Assembly: GCA_947379975.1 (NCBI GenBank)
Contig: CANCPF010000033.1
Span: 1 to 16,723, forward strand
DNA length: 16,723 bases
DNA from: Methylophilaceae bacterium
GTDB taxonomy: Bacteria; Pseudomonadota; Gammaproteobacteria; Burkholderiales; Methylophilaceae
Direction of reading: 5' to 3'
The translations under genes were made by a program, and so were the position numbers. The notes beneath the pieces are model-generated. The model was not told the origin of the DNA. It saw only the letters and a list, made by a program, of their open reading frames with translations, and ran no database searches. Below, in pieces: positions 7,606 to 14,669 of this stretch. Position 1 is the first letter of the stretch; each line of letters starts with the position of its first letter.

Positions 7606-8232
7606 TTACTTAAGGTGAATGCCCAAAACTTGTAGGTAAGCAATCATCGCATCTAACTCAGTTTTATCTTTCACTTCAGCCGCCGCACCAGCAATTTCAG
7701 CATCTGTGTACGGTACGCCGACTACGCGAAGCGCACGCATATTAGGCGCCATAGATTCGGCATCTACTGGTGTTTTTTCTAACCAAGGATAAGCTGGCAT
7801 GATAGATTCAGGCACAAGATCACGCGGATTAGTTAAGTGAATGCGATGCCATTCGTCACTGTATTTACCACCTACACGATGTAAATCTGGACCAGTACGT
7901 TTACTACCCCATAGAAATGGATGGTCGTAAACAAACTCGCCAGCGACTGAGTAATGACCGTAACGCAATGTTTCTGCACGGAAAGGGCGAATCATTTGTG
8001 AGTGACAATTGAAACAACCTTCACGTTGGTAAATGTCGCGCCCAGCTAACTCTAAGGCTGTGTATGGCTTTAAACCAGTAATTGGCTCAGTAGTAGATTT
8101 TTGAAAGAATAGCGGCACAATTTCCACGATTCCCCCAAAAGCGACCACTAATAAAATCAGAGCAATCATCAGAAAGTTATTGGTCTCAATTTTTTCGTGG
8201 CTGAAACCACTTTTTGTTTCATGATTAGACAT
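7606..8232 (-). CDS. ccoO: cbb3 oxidase monohaem cytochrome c subunit CcoO
   Basis: Membrane-anchored monohaem cytochrome c subunit of the cbb3 oxidase, 208 residues (typical about 200-240). One N-terminal membrane helix lies at about 20-43. The haem motif is CFNCH (73-77) in the very conserved stretch EGCFNCHSQMIRPFRAETLRYG, and the likely axial methionine is M145 in ESIMPAYPWL. It receives electrons from CcoP and hands them to haem b in CcoN. It begins 11 bases after the ccoN stop, with its AAGGGA-like ribosome site touching that stop codon, so translation is probably coupled to ccoN. Confidence 0.97.
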   Translation of the reverse strand: MSNHETKSGFSHEKIETNNFLMIALILLVVAFGGIVEIVPLFFQKSTTEPITGLKPYTALELAGRDIYQREGCFNCHSQMIRPFRAETLRYGHYSVAGEFVYDHPFLWGSKRTGPDLHRVGGKYSDEWHRIHLTNPRDLVPESIMPAYPWLEKTPVDAESMAPNMRALRVVGVPYTDAEIAGAAAEVKDKTELDAMIAYLQVLGIHLK

Positions 8233-8243
8233 AATAGTTTCCC

Positions 8244-9680
8244 TTAAGCGTGAGCAGTAACAGCTGGAATCGTTGCAGTTGCAGCCTTACCACTGGTGGC
8301 CGTTTTAAGCACATTCCATAACATAATAATCATGCCGCTTAGGTAAAGTAGACCACCTAATAGACGAATGATGTAGTACGGATGTTTTGCTTTTACACTT
8401 TCTACGAATGTGTAAGTTAATGTGCCATCGGTATTAATAGCGCGCCACATTAAACCTTCCATCACACCAGAAATCCAAAGTGAAGAGATGTAAAGCACGA
8501 TACCTACAGTCGCTAACCAAAAATGCATTTCAATCGCTTTCATGCTGTGCATTTGTTTTTGACCAAATAAACGTGGCACCATGTAGTAAAGCGCACCCAT
8601 TGAAACTAAGCCAACCCAACCTAAAGCACCAGAATGCACGTGACCTACAGTCCAATCCGTGTAATGTGAAAGTGAGTTAACGGTTTTAATCGCCATCATT
8701 GGGCCTTCAAACGTACTCATACCGTAGAAAGATAATGAAACGATCATAAAGCGCAAAATAGGATCTGTACGTAATTTGTGCCATGCGCCAGACATTGTCA
8801 TCATGCCGTTGATCATGCCGCCCCAGCTTGGTGCTAACAAAATCAATGAGAATGCCATACCTAGAGATTGAGTCCAATCAGGCAAAGCGGTGTAATGTAA
8901 ATGGTGAGGACCCGCCCACATGTAAGTGAAAATCAATGCCCAAAAATGCACGATTGATAAGCTATATGAGTAAACAGGACGATTAGCTTGCTTAGGTACG
9001 AAGTAATACATGATGCCTAAGAAACCAGCGGTTAAGAAGAAACCAACTGCGTTATGACCATACCACCATTGCACCATTGCATCTTGTACGCCGGCATAAG
9101 CTGAATAAGATTTCATAAAGCTTGAAGGTATCGCCGCGCTGTTTACGATGTGTAGTAAAGCAACGGTTAGAATAAATGCGCCAAAAAACCAATTTGCGAC
9201 GTAAATATGCTTAACTTTACGTTTTGCAATCGTACCAAAGAACACAATTGCGTAAGAAACCCATACAACGGCAATTAAAATATCAATTGGCCATTCTAGT
9301 TCTGCGTATTCTTTGCTTTGCGTATAACCCAAAGGTAAAGAAATCGCTGCGGCTAGAATCACTAACTGCCAACCCCAGAAAGTAAAGCTTGCTAGCTTGC
9401 CGCAGAATAACTTTACTTGGCAGGTACGTTGCACCACATAATATGAGGTGGCAAACAAGGTACAGCCACCAAATGCAAAAATAACAGCATTAGTATGCAA
9501 AGGACGCAGGCGGCCGAAGCTTGTCCATGGTAAGCCTAGATTGAGTTCAGGCCATACAAGTTGAGCGGCGATAATGACGCCTACCAACATACCGACCACG
9601 CCCCAAACTACGGCCATGATTGAAAATTGCCGTACGACACTATCGTTGTACGTATTTGCTTCTATATTTAGGTCTTGCAT
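8244..9680 (-). CDS. ccoN: cbb3 cytochrome oxidase catalytic subunit CcoN
   Basis: Catalytic subunit of the high-affinity proton-pumping C-type haem-copper oxidase in the inner membrane. It has 478 residues and 12 predicted membrane helices. Ligands line up with the Pseudomonas stutzeri enzyme with an offset of two: low-spin haem b H62 and H349, CuB H209, H259 and H260, haem b3 H347, the cross-linked tyrosine of helix VII Y253, and E325 near the active site. The motif TDWTVGHVHSGALGW is diagnostic. The ATG at 9680 has a strong GGGGGA ribosome site at 9686-9691. It is first in the operon and is preceded by a perfect FNR box at 9783-9796, so it should be expressed mainly under low oxygen. Confidence 0.98.
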   Translation of the reverse strand: MQDLNIEANTYNDSVVRQFSIMAVVWGVVGMLVGVIIAAQLVWPELNLGLPWTSFGRLRPLHTNAVIFAFGGCTLFATSYYVVQRTCQVKLFCGKLASFTFWGWQLVILAAAISLPLGYTQSKEYAELEWPIDILIAVVWVSYAIVFFGTIAKRKVKHIYVANWFFGAFILTVALLHIVNSAAIPSSFMKSYSAYAGVQDAMVQWWYGHNAVGFFLTAGFLGIMYYFVPKQANRPVYSYSLSIVHFWALIFTYMWAGPHHLHYTALPDWTQSLGMAFSLILLAPSWGGMINGMMTMSGAWHKLRTDPILRFMIVSLSFYGMSTFEGPMMAIKTVNSLSHYTDWTVGHVHSGALGWVGLVSMGALYYMVPRLFGQKQMHSMKAIEMHFWLATVGIVLYISSLWISGVMEGLMWRAINTDGTLTYTFVESVKAKHPYYIIRLLGGLLYLSGMIIMLWNVLKTATSGKAATATIPAVTAHA

Positions 9681-9782
9681 TTGATTCCCCCATATTTCTT
9701 CTGTGGTACTGATTAAATACTTATTGATAATTCTTTGTTAGCTTTACACGTGACATTCTGTCGCACTAGCGATAAAGCTCGT

Positions 9783-9796
9783 TTGATGTATATCAA
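9783..9796 (-). promoter_or_regulatory. Perfect FNR box for the cco operon
   Basis: TTGATGTATATCAA is an exact match to the FNR consensus TTGAT-N4-ATCAA, 102 bases before the ccoN ATG. With the box centred at -41.5 the start of transcription would be near 9748. At the matching -10 position (9755-9760, minus strand) CAGAAT agrees with TATAAT at four of six bases, a class II activation layout. The divergent peptide-binding protein gene starts 152 bases to the other side and might also be affected. Confidence 0.88.
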
Positions 9797-9948
9797 GAGG
9801 CATGCAAAATCAGGTCCTTTAATCAGAAAAATTTAGAGTCGATAGGCTGGATGACACTTGAGTTTTATGGCTGGTAGATTAATTTCTCAACAAATAATCA
9901 GCTAAGTCAGGTATTTCGTAGCTTGATAATCTAGTAAACTCCAATCCT

Positions 9949-11424
9949 ATGAAAGTATTGAAGTATTTAAATAGGGTTTACTTGGCATTGCTGTGCTTGC
10001 TTTTGAGTGCTTGTACACAACATCACCAAAGTGATCAGCACGACATTGTGTTTGCGGTAGCGCAAGCGCCACTTAATTTAGATCCGCGTTATGCCACCGA
10101 TGCAGCATCAGAGCGGATCAATCGGCTTATTTATCAAAGGTTAGTGGAATTTGATGCGCACTCTAAACCAGTGGCCAGTTTGGCTACTTGGCTAGAAGTG
10201 AATTCTAGCCAGTATCGATTCACCCTCAATAAACCACGTGCGCTTTTTCACAACCAAACAGCACTAAATGCGAATGATGTAAAAGCTACTTACGATTCTT
10301 TAACCAAATTAAAAGATTCGCCGCATACGGCTGAATTTGCCAATATTCAACAGATTGACGTGCTGAATAACGACACGCTGGTGTTTCAGCTAAAACAGCC
10401 TGATAAGCATTTTCCGGATAAATTAATTGTCGGTATTTTGCCGGCAGATTTACTGGCTAAGCATCAGGATTTTTCTCACCAACCGGTGGGTAGCGGCGGG
10501 TTAAAATTTGTATCATGGCAAAATAAATTAATGCTGCAACGTGTTAAAGATGGTCAAAAAATAAGCGTATTAGAAGTGAAAGATCCAACCGTGCGCGTGC
10601 TTAAACTATTGCATGGTGAAGTGGATTTGTTGCAGGGCGAATTGCCGCCTGAGATAGTCAAGTATTTGCAAACGCAGTCGGCAATTAAGCTTAAAACCAG
10701 CGTAGGCGCTAATTTTTCATATTTAGGCTTGAATATGCAAGACCCAGTTTTGCAAAAATTAAAAGTCAGGCAAGCGATTGCCCATGCTATAGACCGCAAT
10801 GCCATCATTACCAAAGTAATGGTTGCGAACACGCGAGTCGCCAGTGCCATATTGCCACCAGAGCATTATACAAATGATGCCAGCTTGCCGCCTTATGATT
10901 ACAACCCAGCGCTGGCCAAACGGCTACTGATTGAAGCGGGCGTTAGTTTGCCACTCAAGTTAATTTATAAAACCTCTACCGATGCACAGCGCGTGCGCTT
11001 TGCCACTATTATGCAAGCGCAAATGCAGCCTGCCGGCATAGATTTGGAAATTCGTAGCTTGGATTGGGGCACGTTTTTTGAAGATGTAAAACAAGGTAAT
11101 TTTCAGCTATATGGCCTCACTTGGGTAGGCATAAAAACGCCTGATATTTATAGCAAAGCCTTCGGTACAAATAGCATTCCGCCGAATGGCTTTAATCGCG
11201 GCAAATATGCCGATGTAACGCTAGATCAGCTGCTTGAAAAAGAAGATTGGGTCCAAGCCACAAAACGCATACACCAGCAATTACCCTATATTCCGCTATG
11301 GTATGAAGGCCAGTTTGCAGCCATGCGCAAAGACATTGTCAATTACTATGCAAAACCGGATGGCAATTGGGATGATTTAGCCACGGTTGTAAGGTCAGTT
11401 ACAATGCAAGTCAATAAACATTAA
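9949..11424 (+). CDS. Peptide ABC transporter substrate-binding lipoprotein (SBP family 5)
   Basis: Extracytoplasmic solute-binding protein of the OppA/DppA/MppA family (SBP_bac_5), 491 residues, expected to capture oligopeptides for the permease pair encoded downstream. The N-terminus is a lipoprotein signal: a short basic start, a hydrophobic run and the lipobox LLLSAC with C22 as the lipidated residue. Family features include LDPRYATDAASERINRLIYQRL (early) and KVRQAIAHAIDR (about 271-282). The ATG at 9949 has no obvious Shine-Dalgarno. It leads a plus-strand cluster with an L,D-transpeptidase-like gene, dppB, dppC and nagZ, which suggests that murein peptides might be the substrate; the sequence alone does not show this. 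Confidence 0.88.
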   Translation: MKVLKYLNRVYLALLCLLLSACTQHHQSDQHDIVFAVAQAPLNLDPRYATDAASERINRLIYQRLVEFDAHSKPVASLATWLEVNSSQYRFTLNKPRALFHNQTALNANDVKATYDSLTKLKDSPHTAEFANIQQIDVLNNDTLVFQLKQPDKHFPDKLIVGILPADLLAKHQDFSHQPVGSGGLKFVSWQNKLMLQRVKDGQKISVLEVKDPTVRVLKLLHGEVDLLQGELPPEIVKYLQTQSAIKLKTSVGANFSYLGLNMQDPVLQKLKVRQAIAHAIDRNAIITKVMVANTRVASAILPPEHYTNDASLPPYDYNPALAKRLLIEAGVSLPLKLIYKTSTDAQRVRFATIMQAQMQPAGIDLEIRSLDWGTFFEDVKQGNFQLYGLTWVGIKTPDIYSKAFGTNSIPPNGFNRGKYADVTLDQLLEKEDWVQATKRIHQQLPYIPLWYEGQFAAMRKDIVNYYAKPDGNWDDLATVVRSVTMQVNKH

Positions 11425-11473
11425 GAAGTGATCTTTGCTCGAGCGCTTTTTAAACCTAAAACCTATCAACTCC

Positions 11474-11500
11474 GACATTCTCGCCTGCGTGGCAATGACA
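11474..11500. repeat. Single arm of a dRS3/NIME-like intergenic repeat
   Basis: GACATTCTCGCCTGCGTGGC followed by AATGACA resembles one arm of the common proteobacterial repeat built on GTCATTCC...CCTGCG...GGAATGAC. Its apparent translation, RHSRLRGND, is the well-known artefact of such repeats. A small hairpin (TGACAA 11496-11501, TTGTCA 11508-11513) overlaps its end. It lies between the binding-protein gene and the toxin-antitoxin pair. Confidence 0.55.
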
Positions 11501-11530
11501 AGGTGAATTGTCACTTTGTAGCAAGGAAAA

Positions 11531-11544
11531 GTACCCTAGGGTAC
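11531..11544 (+). promoter_or_regulatory. Candidate operator of the toxin-antitoxin operon
   Basis: GTACCCTAGGGTAC is a perfect 14-base palindrome 119 bases ahead of the antitoxin ATG. The end of the palindrome runs into TACAAT (11542-11547), a good -10 hexamer, though no clear -35 is visible. A palindrome over the -10 is what an autoregulating antitoxin operator would look like, but no binding evidence exists here. Confidence 0.4.
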
Positions 11545-11663
11545 AATAATTGTAGTTTTTTAAAAATTAACCACGTGCTTGAATTAGGCTTAAAGCAAGA
11601 CGAAAACACAGGTTTGGCGTATATTTCACAAATCATGACTAATTGTTAAGGGTAGAATTAACG

Positions 11664-11855
11664 ATGCAATTACAAATTTCAGAAAAACTAGCTGTGGCTG
11701 AATTGTTAGCGCAGCTACCAGAAGATAGTACTTTGGAAGATATTCAGTATCACTTGTATGTGTTAGAGAAAATCAAACATGGTCAGACAGATGTTGCAAT
11801 GGGTAAAACCTACACGCAAGCTGAAGTTGGAGCGAAATTGCAAAAATGGCTTTAA
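11664..11855 (+). CDS. Type II antitoxin, RelB-like partner of ParE/RelE toxin
   Basis: Small protein of 63 residues starting MQLQISEKLAVAELL. It is mostly helical and acidic in the middle, with the segment EDIQYHLYVLEKIKHGQTDV and a C-terminal TYTQAEVGAKLQKWL. This layout is common among antitoxins paired with ParE/RelE toxins: an N-terminal dimer/DNA part and a C-terminal part that wraps the toxin. The ATG at 11664 is preferred over the TTG at 11643 because AAGGG at 11648-11652 is 11 bases upstream. It overlaps the toxin gene by 10 bases, the usual translational coupling. The identification rests mainly on the partner and organisation, as the sequence itself is not strongly diagnostic. Confidence 0.8.
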   Translation: MQLQISEKLAVAELLAQLPEDSTLEDIQYHLYVLEKIKHGQTDVAMGKTYTQAEVGAKLQKWL

Positions 11856-12136
11856 CTGTTGTTTGGTCGCAAACCGCTTTAGAAGATTTAGATGCGATTG
11901 CGGCTTATATTTTTAAAGACTCTCCTTTTTATGCAAAAGCAGTGACCGAAAAATTGCTATCTACCGCAGATAACATTACGGCATTTCCTTATATAGGGCG
12001 TGTAGTTCCAGAACTTAATCAGGCGCATATTCGTGAGCGGTTTGTTTATAGCTACCGCCTGATTTATGAAATTAAGCCAACGCAGATTGAAATTTTAACT
12101 GTCGTACATGGCAAAAGATTATTAGAAACTGCTTGA
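11846..12136 (+). CDS. ParE/RelE-family toxin
   Basis: Toxin of 96 residues with the ParE/RelE fold pattern: VVWSQTALEDLDAIAAYI at the start, FPYIGRVVPEL in the middle (about 47-57), then IRERFVYSYRLIYEI (62-76) and a C-terminal strand EILTVVHGKRLL with H88 and R91. Proteins of this superfamily act either on DNA gyrase (ParE) or on ribosome-bound mRNA (RelE); the sequence alone does not decide. It is coupled to the antitoxin by a 10-base overlap. The next gene starts only one base after its stop, so the toxin gene sits directly in line with the L,D-transpeptidase-like gene in what looks like one transcript. Confidence 0.88.
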   Translation: MALTVVWSQTALEDLDAIAAYIFKDSPFYAKAVTEKLLSTADNITAFPYIGRVVPELNQAHIRERFVYSYRLIYEIKPTQIEILTVVHGKRLLETA

Positions 12137-12137
12137 T

Positions 12138-12620
12138 ATGCACATTAAAATTTCTATGACTCAGCAAACCTTAACGCTCTTAGATAACTTCGGTGGTATA
12201 AAGGCTAAATACAGGATTTCTACAGCCGCTAATGGCGCGGGTTGCCAGAAAAATAGCGGTTGCACGCCACTAGGCAATCACATTATTCGGGCCAAGATAG
12301 GCGCAGATGCTGCACCGAACACCGTATTTGTCGGACGTAGAGCAACAGGCGAGATTTGCACGCCAGCATTAATGGCGCAGTTTCCAAATAGGGACTGGAT
12401 TTTAACGCGTATTTTGTGGCTTTCAGGTAATGAAATCGGCGTGAATCGTTTAGGTAATGTCGACACCATGCAGCGTTATATATATATTCATGGTTCACCG
12501 GATGGTACTGAAATGGGCAAGATTGGCTCACATGGTTGCGTGCGTATGCGTAATGAAGAGTTGATCGCGCTGTTCGACATGGTTGAGGCTGGCACGTCGG
12601 TCAATATTGTTAATGAATAG
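12138..12620 (+). CDS. YkuD-domain L,D-transpeptidase / L,D-carboxypeptidase without signal peptide
   Basis: YkuD-family cysteine enzyme of 160 residues. The catalytic motif is HGSPDG (H118) followed by SHGCVRM, with S131, H132, catalytic C134 and R136. Secreted family members cross-link murein through meso-diaminopimelate. This protein starts MHIKISMTQQTLTLLD with no signal peptide, lipobox or membrane helix, so it should be cytoplasmic. Signal-less YkuD proteins such as Acinetobacter ElsL act as cytoplasmic L,D-carboxypeptidases that trim tetrapeptides during murein recycling, which would fit nagZ and the peptide permeases nearby. The start lies one base after the toxin stop and has no Shine-Dalgarno, so translation is probably coupled. 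C36 and C42 are additional cysteines of unknown role. It is followed by a repeat element before dppB. Confidence 0.88.
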   Translation: MHIKISMTQQTLTLLDNFGGIKAKYRISTAANGAGCQKNSGCTPLGNHIIRAKIGADAAPNTVFVGRRATGEICTPALMAQFPNRDWILTRILWLSGNEIGVNRLGNVDTMQRYIYIHGSPDGTEMGKIGSHGCVRMRNEELIALFDMVEAGTSVNIVNE

Positions 12621-12661
12621 CTTAATTTACCCAATCCGCCATTCTGGACTTAGCTTGACCG

Positions 12662-12750
12662 GTCATTCCGATGAAAATAGGAATCCAGAGACTTTAGCTA
12701 TATTTCCTTACATAGTCACGCCACTAGATTTCGACCTGCGTTGGAATGAC
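12662..12750. repeat. NIME/dRS3-like inverted-repeat element
   Basis: An 89-base element with perfect 8-base ends, GTCATTCC (12662-12669) and GGAATGAC (12743-12750), and imperfect arms of about 28 bases (GATGAAAATAGGAATCCAG against CTAGATTTCGACCTGCG). The left arm has its own small hairpin (ATTCC/GGAAT). This is the form of the dRS3/NIME-like repeats common in beta- and gammaproteobacterial intergenic regions. TGACCGGTCA (12656-12665) is a perfect palindrome at the left edge. It fills most of the gap before dppB. Confidence 0.7.
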
Positions 12751-12766
12751 AGTATTTAGTTAACTT

Positions 12767-13684
12767 ATGGACATTCTCAAACGCATTACCAGTTTTTTTG
12801 CCGTCATTTTCGGCGTGCTATTGCTCACCTTTCTGCTGATACATTTAGTCCCCGGCGACCCGGTTGAAGTGATGTTAGGCGAATCTGCCAGCACCGCAGA
12901 TCGCGTTCAATTACGCGAAGATTTAGGCTTGAATCAACCATTGATTCAACAATTTGGACGCTATTTACACAAACTCAGCCTTGGTGATTTTGGCCAATCT
13001 ATACACACTAAAACGCCGATTATCGAGTTGATTAAAACGCGCTATCCAGCGACACTTAAGCTGGCTTTTTTATCACTAATTATCGGTTTAAGTATCGGTA
13101 TTCCGCTGGGAATCTATGCGGCGCTTAAAGCTGGCAAGTGGCAAGATTTAGTCGTAACCATCGTTTCAGTGCGCTTATCCGCCATACCAGCTTTCTGGCT
13201 AGGGCCAATGTTGATGCTTATATTTGCTGTGTGGCTAGGCTGGTTGCCTGTTAGCGGCATGGAATCTAACGCCTCTATAGTCTTGCCAGCACTCACGCTA
13301 GGTTTTGGTTTAAGCGCGATACTGACGCGTATGACGCGCACCAGTTTGCTGGAAGTGTTGAACGATGATTACATTAGAACCGCTCGCGCAAAAGGCATCA
13401 GCGAGCCAAATGTCATTATTCGTCATGCCTTACGCGCAGCACTGTTGCCGATTATCACCATTGTTGGTTTGCAAATGGGCAGTTTATTAGCCGGTACGGT
13501 AATTACCGAAACCATTTTTAGCTGGGATGGCATTGGGCGATTGTTAGTGGAAAGCATAGAAAAACGCGATTATCCGGTTACCCAAACTTGTGTTTTAGTA
13601 GTGGCACTCAGTTATGTATTAGTGAATTTATTCACGGATATACTTTATCGTCTTGCCGACCCACGCGTAAAGTTTGCGAGTTAA
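12767..13684 (+). CDS. dppB: Peptide ABC transporter permease, DppB/OppB type
   Basis: Inner-membrane permease of the dipeptide/oligopeptide ABC importer family, 305 residues (OppB is 306). The N-terminal signature ITSFFAVIFGVLLLTFLLIHLVPGDP is typical, followed by the periplasmic EDLGLNQPLIQQFGRYL and LSLGDFGQS. Six membrane segments are visible (about 8-28, 97-120, 127-160, 170-188, 225-250 and 275-295). The EAA loop that contacts the ATPase is DDYIRTARAKGISEPNVIIRHAL (201-223). The C-terminus ends LADPRVKF as in the family. The ATG has no clear Shine-Dalgarno. dppC starts two bases after its stop. Confidence 0.94.
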   Translation: MDILKRITSFFAVIFGVLLLTFLLIHLVPGDPVEVMLGESASTADRVQLREDLGLNQPLIQQFGRYLHKLSLGDFGQSIHTKTPIIELIKTRYPATLKLAFLSLIIGLSIGIPLGIYAALKAGKWQDLVVTIVSVRLSAIPAFWLGPMLMLIFAVWLGWLPVSGMESNASIVLPALTLGFGLSAILTRMTRTSLLEVLNDDYIRTARAKGISEPNVIIRHALRAALLPIITIVGLQMGSLLAGTVITETIFSWDGIGRLLVESIEKRDYPVTQTCVLVVALSYVLVNLFTDILYRLADPRVKFAS

Positions 13685-13686
13685 GC

Positions 13687-14481
13687 ATGATTAAAAAATT
13701 ATCTTTATTAATATTAGGTTTTTGGGTGATTGCAGTGCTGGCAGGGCGCTTTTTGCAGCTTAGTCCAAATGATATAGATTTGAACGCAATTTTAAGCTTA
13801 CCCAATAGCACTTATTTATTAGGCTCAGATGACCTAGGTCGCAGCATTCTAGCCAGATTATTACGTGGCGTGGAAGTGTCATTTTTGGTGGCGATTACCG
13901 TCACGCTGGTGACCATGACTATTGGTGTTTTTGTTGGCCTTATTGCAGGCTTTTTTGGTGGAAAAGTGGACCGCTTTTTAATGCAAATTACTGATGTTTT
14001 TTTAGCTTTTCCGGGCATATTGCTCGCGATTGCCTTTGCCGCAGTCTTAGGTCCAGGTTTGGTTAATTTGATGATTGCGCTTTGCATTACGGGTTGGGTT
14101 AGCTATGCACGATTAACGCGAGGCCAAACCTTAAGCTTACGAAATCGCCAACATGTGCAAGCGGCGGAATCACTAGGCGCTAGCGTGCCGCGATTAATTA
14201 TCAAACATATTTTGCCATTATTGGCTTCAATTTTAGTGGTGGAAGCGACTTACAGTTTGGCCAGTGTGATGATCGCTGAGGCGAGTTTGTCATTTTTAGG
14301 CTTGGGCATACAAAGTCCCAATGCCTCGTGGGGCGCGATGCTACGCGATGCTGTACGATATATGCTTGTGGCACCTCATTATGTATTAATCGTCGGCTTA
14401 AGCTTGATGAGCCTGATTTTAGCGATTAATTTGGGTGGTGATACTCTGCGTGATAAGCTTGATGTTAGGACGGAAAAGTAG
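13687..14481 (+). CDS. dppC: Peptide ABC transporter permease, DppC/OppC type
   Basis: Partner permease of DppB, 264 residues from the ATG at 13687, two bases after the dppB stop; a longer in-frame start at 13588 would overlap dppB heavily and adds sequence unlike the family. It carries the DppC signature GSDDLGRSILARLLRG (46-61), the segment FFGGKVDRFLMQITDVFLAFPGILLA (about 89-114) and the EAA loop QAAESLGASVPRLIIKHILP (158-177), then ASLSFLGLGIQSPNASWGAML (about 199-219). It has six predicted membrane helices. It is shorter than E. coli DppC (300), having only a brief N-terminal part. No DppD/DppF-type ATPase gene follows; the next gene is nagZ, after a repeat element. Confidence 0.93.
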   Translation: MIKKLSLLILGFWVIAVLAGRFLQLSPNDIDLNAILSLPNSTYLLGSDDLGRSILARLLRGVEVSFLVAITVTLVTMTIGVFVGLIAGFFGGKVDRFLMQITDVFLAFPGILLAIAFAAVLGPGLVNLMIALCITGWVSYARLTRGQTLSLRNRQHVQAAESLGASVPRLIIKHILPLLASILVVEATYSLASVMIAEASLSFLGLGIQSPNASWGAMLRDAVRYMLVAPHYVLIVGLSLMSLILAINLGGDTLRDKLDVRTEK

Positions 14482-14510
14482 GGTTTTAAATATTTGTTGT
14501 TAAATAAATA

Positions 14511-14649
14511 GGTGCCTCTATTCATTCAAGTTTCTAAACCAGACAAGACGCGATTAAAAAATTAAGACGTGGCATATATTTGATATGTAAGGAATAATTT
14601 TTTATGAGCAACGCAGTATGGTGACGAAAATTGAATGAATAGAGGTGCC
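14511..14649. mobile_element. MITE-like element with 19-base terminal inverted repeats
   Basis: GGTGCCTCTATTCATTCAA (14511-14529) and TTGAATGAATAGAGGTGCC (14631-14649) are inverted repeats with 17 of 19 matches; the two mismatches would be G-U pairs in RNA. Inside lie a second inverted repeat (TAAAAAATTA 14555-14564, TAATTTTTTA 14595-14604) and a central hairpin (CATAT 14573-14577, ATATG 14583-14587). No open reading frame is present. Size, termini and nested folding fit a non-autonomous miniature transposable element or a structured mRNA element. No clear target-site duplication is seen. Confidence 0.65.
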
Positions 14650-14669
14650 GATATGATTAAAGGTAAAGC

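Noticed and set aside
11428..11649. Open frame of 73 codons between the binding-protein gene and the antitoxin
   Set aside because: Its translation contains RHSRLRGND, the usual artefact of reading through a dRS3/NIME-like repeat. There is no ribosome site, and the frame also runs over the likely promoter and operator of the toxin-antitoxin pair.
13588..13686. Upstream extension of dppC
   Set aside because: It would overlap dppB by about 97 bases in another frame and adds residues unlike DppC; the ATG at 13687, two bases after the dppB stop, fits the family.
14511..14649. Insertion sequence with its own transposase
   Set aside because: The 139-base element has no coding frame; only a non-autonomous element or structured leader can be supported.
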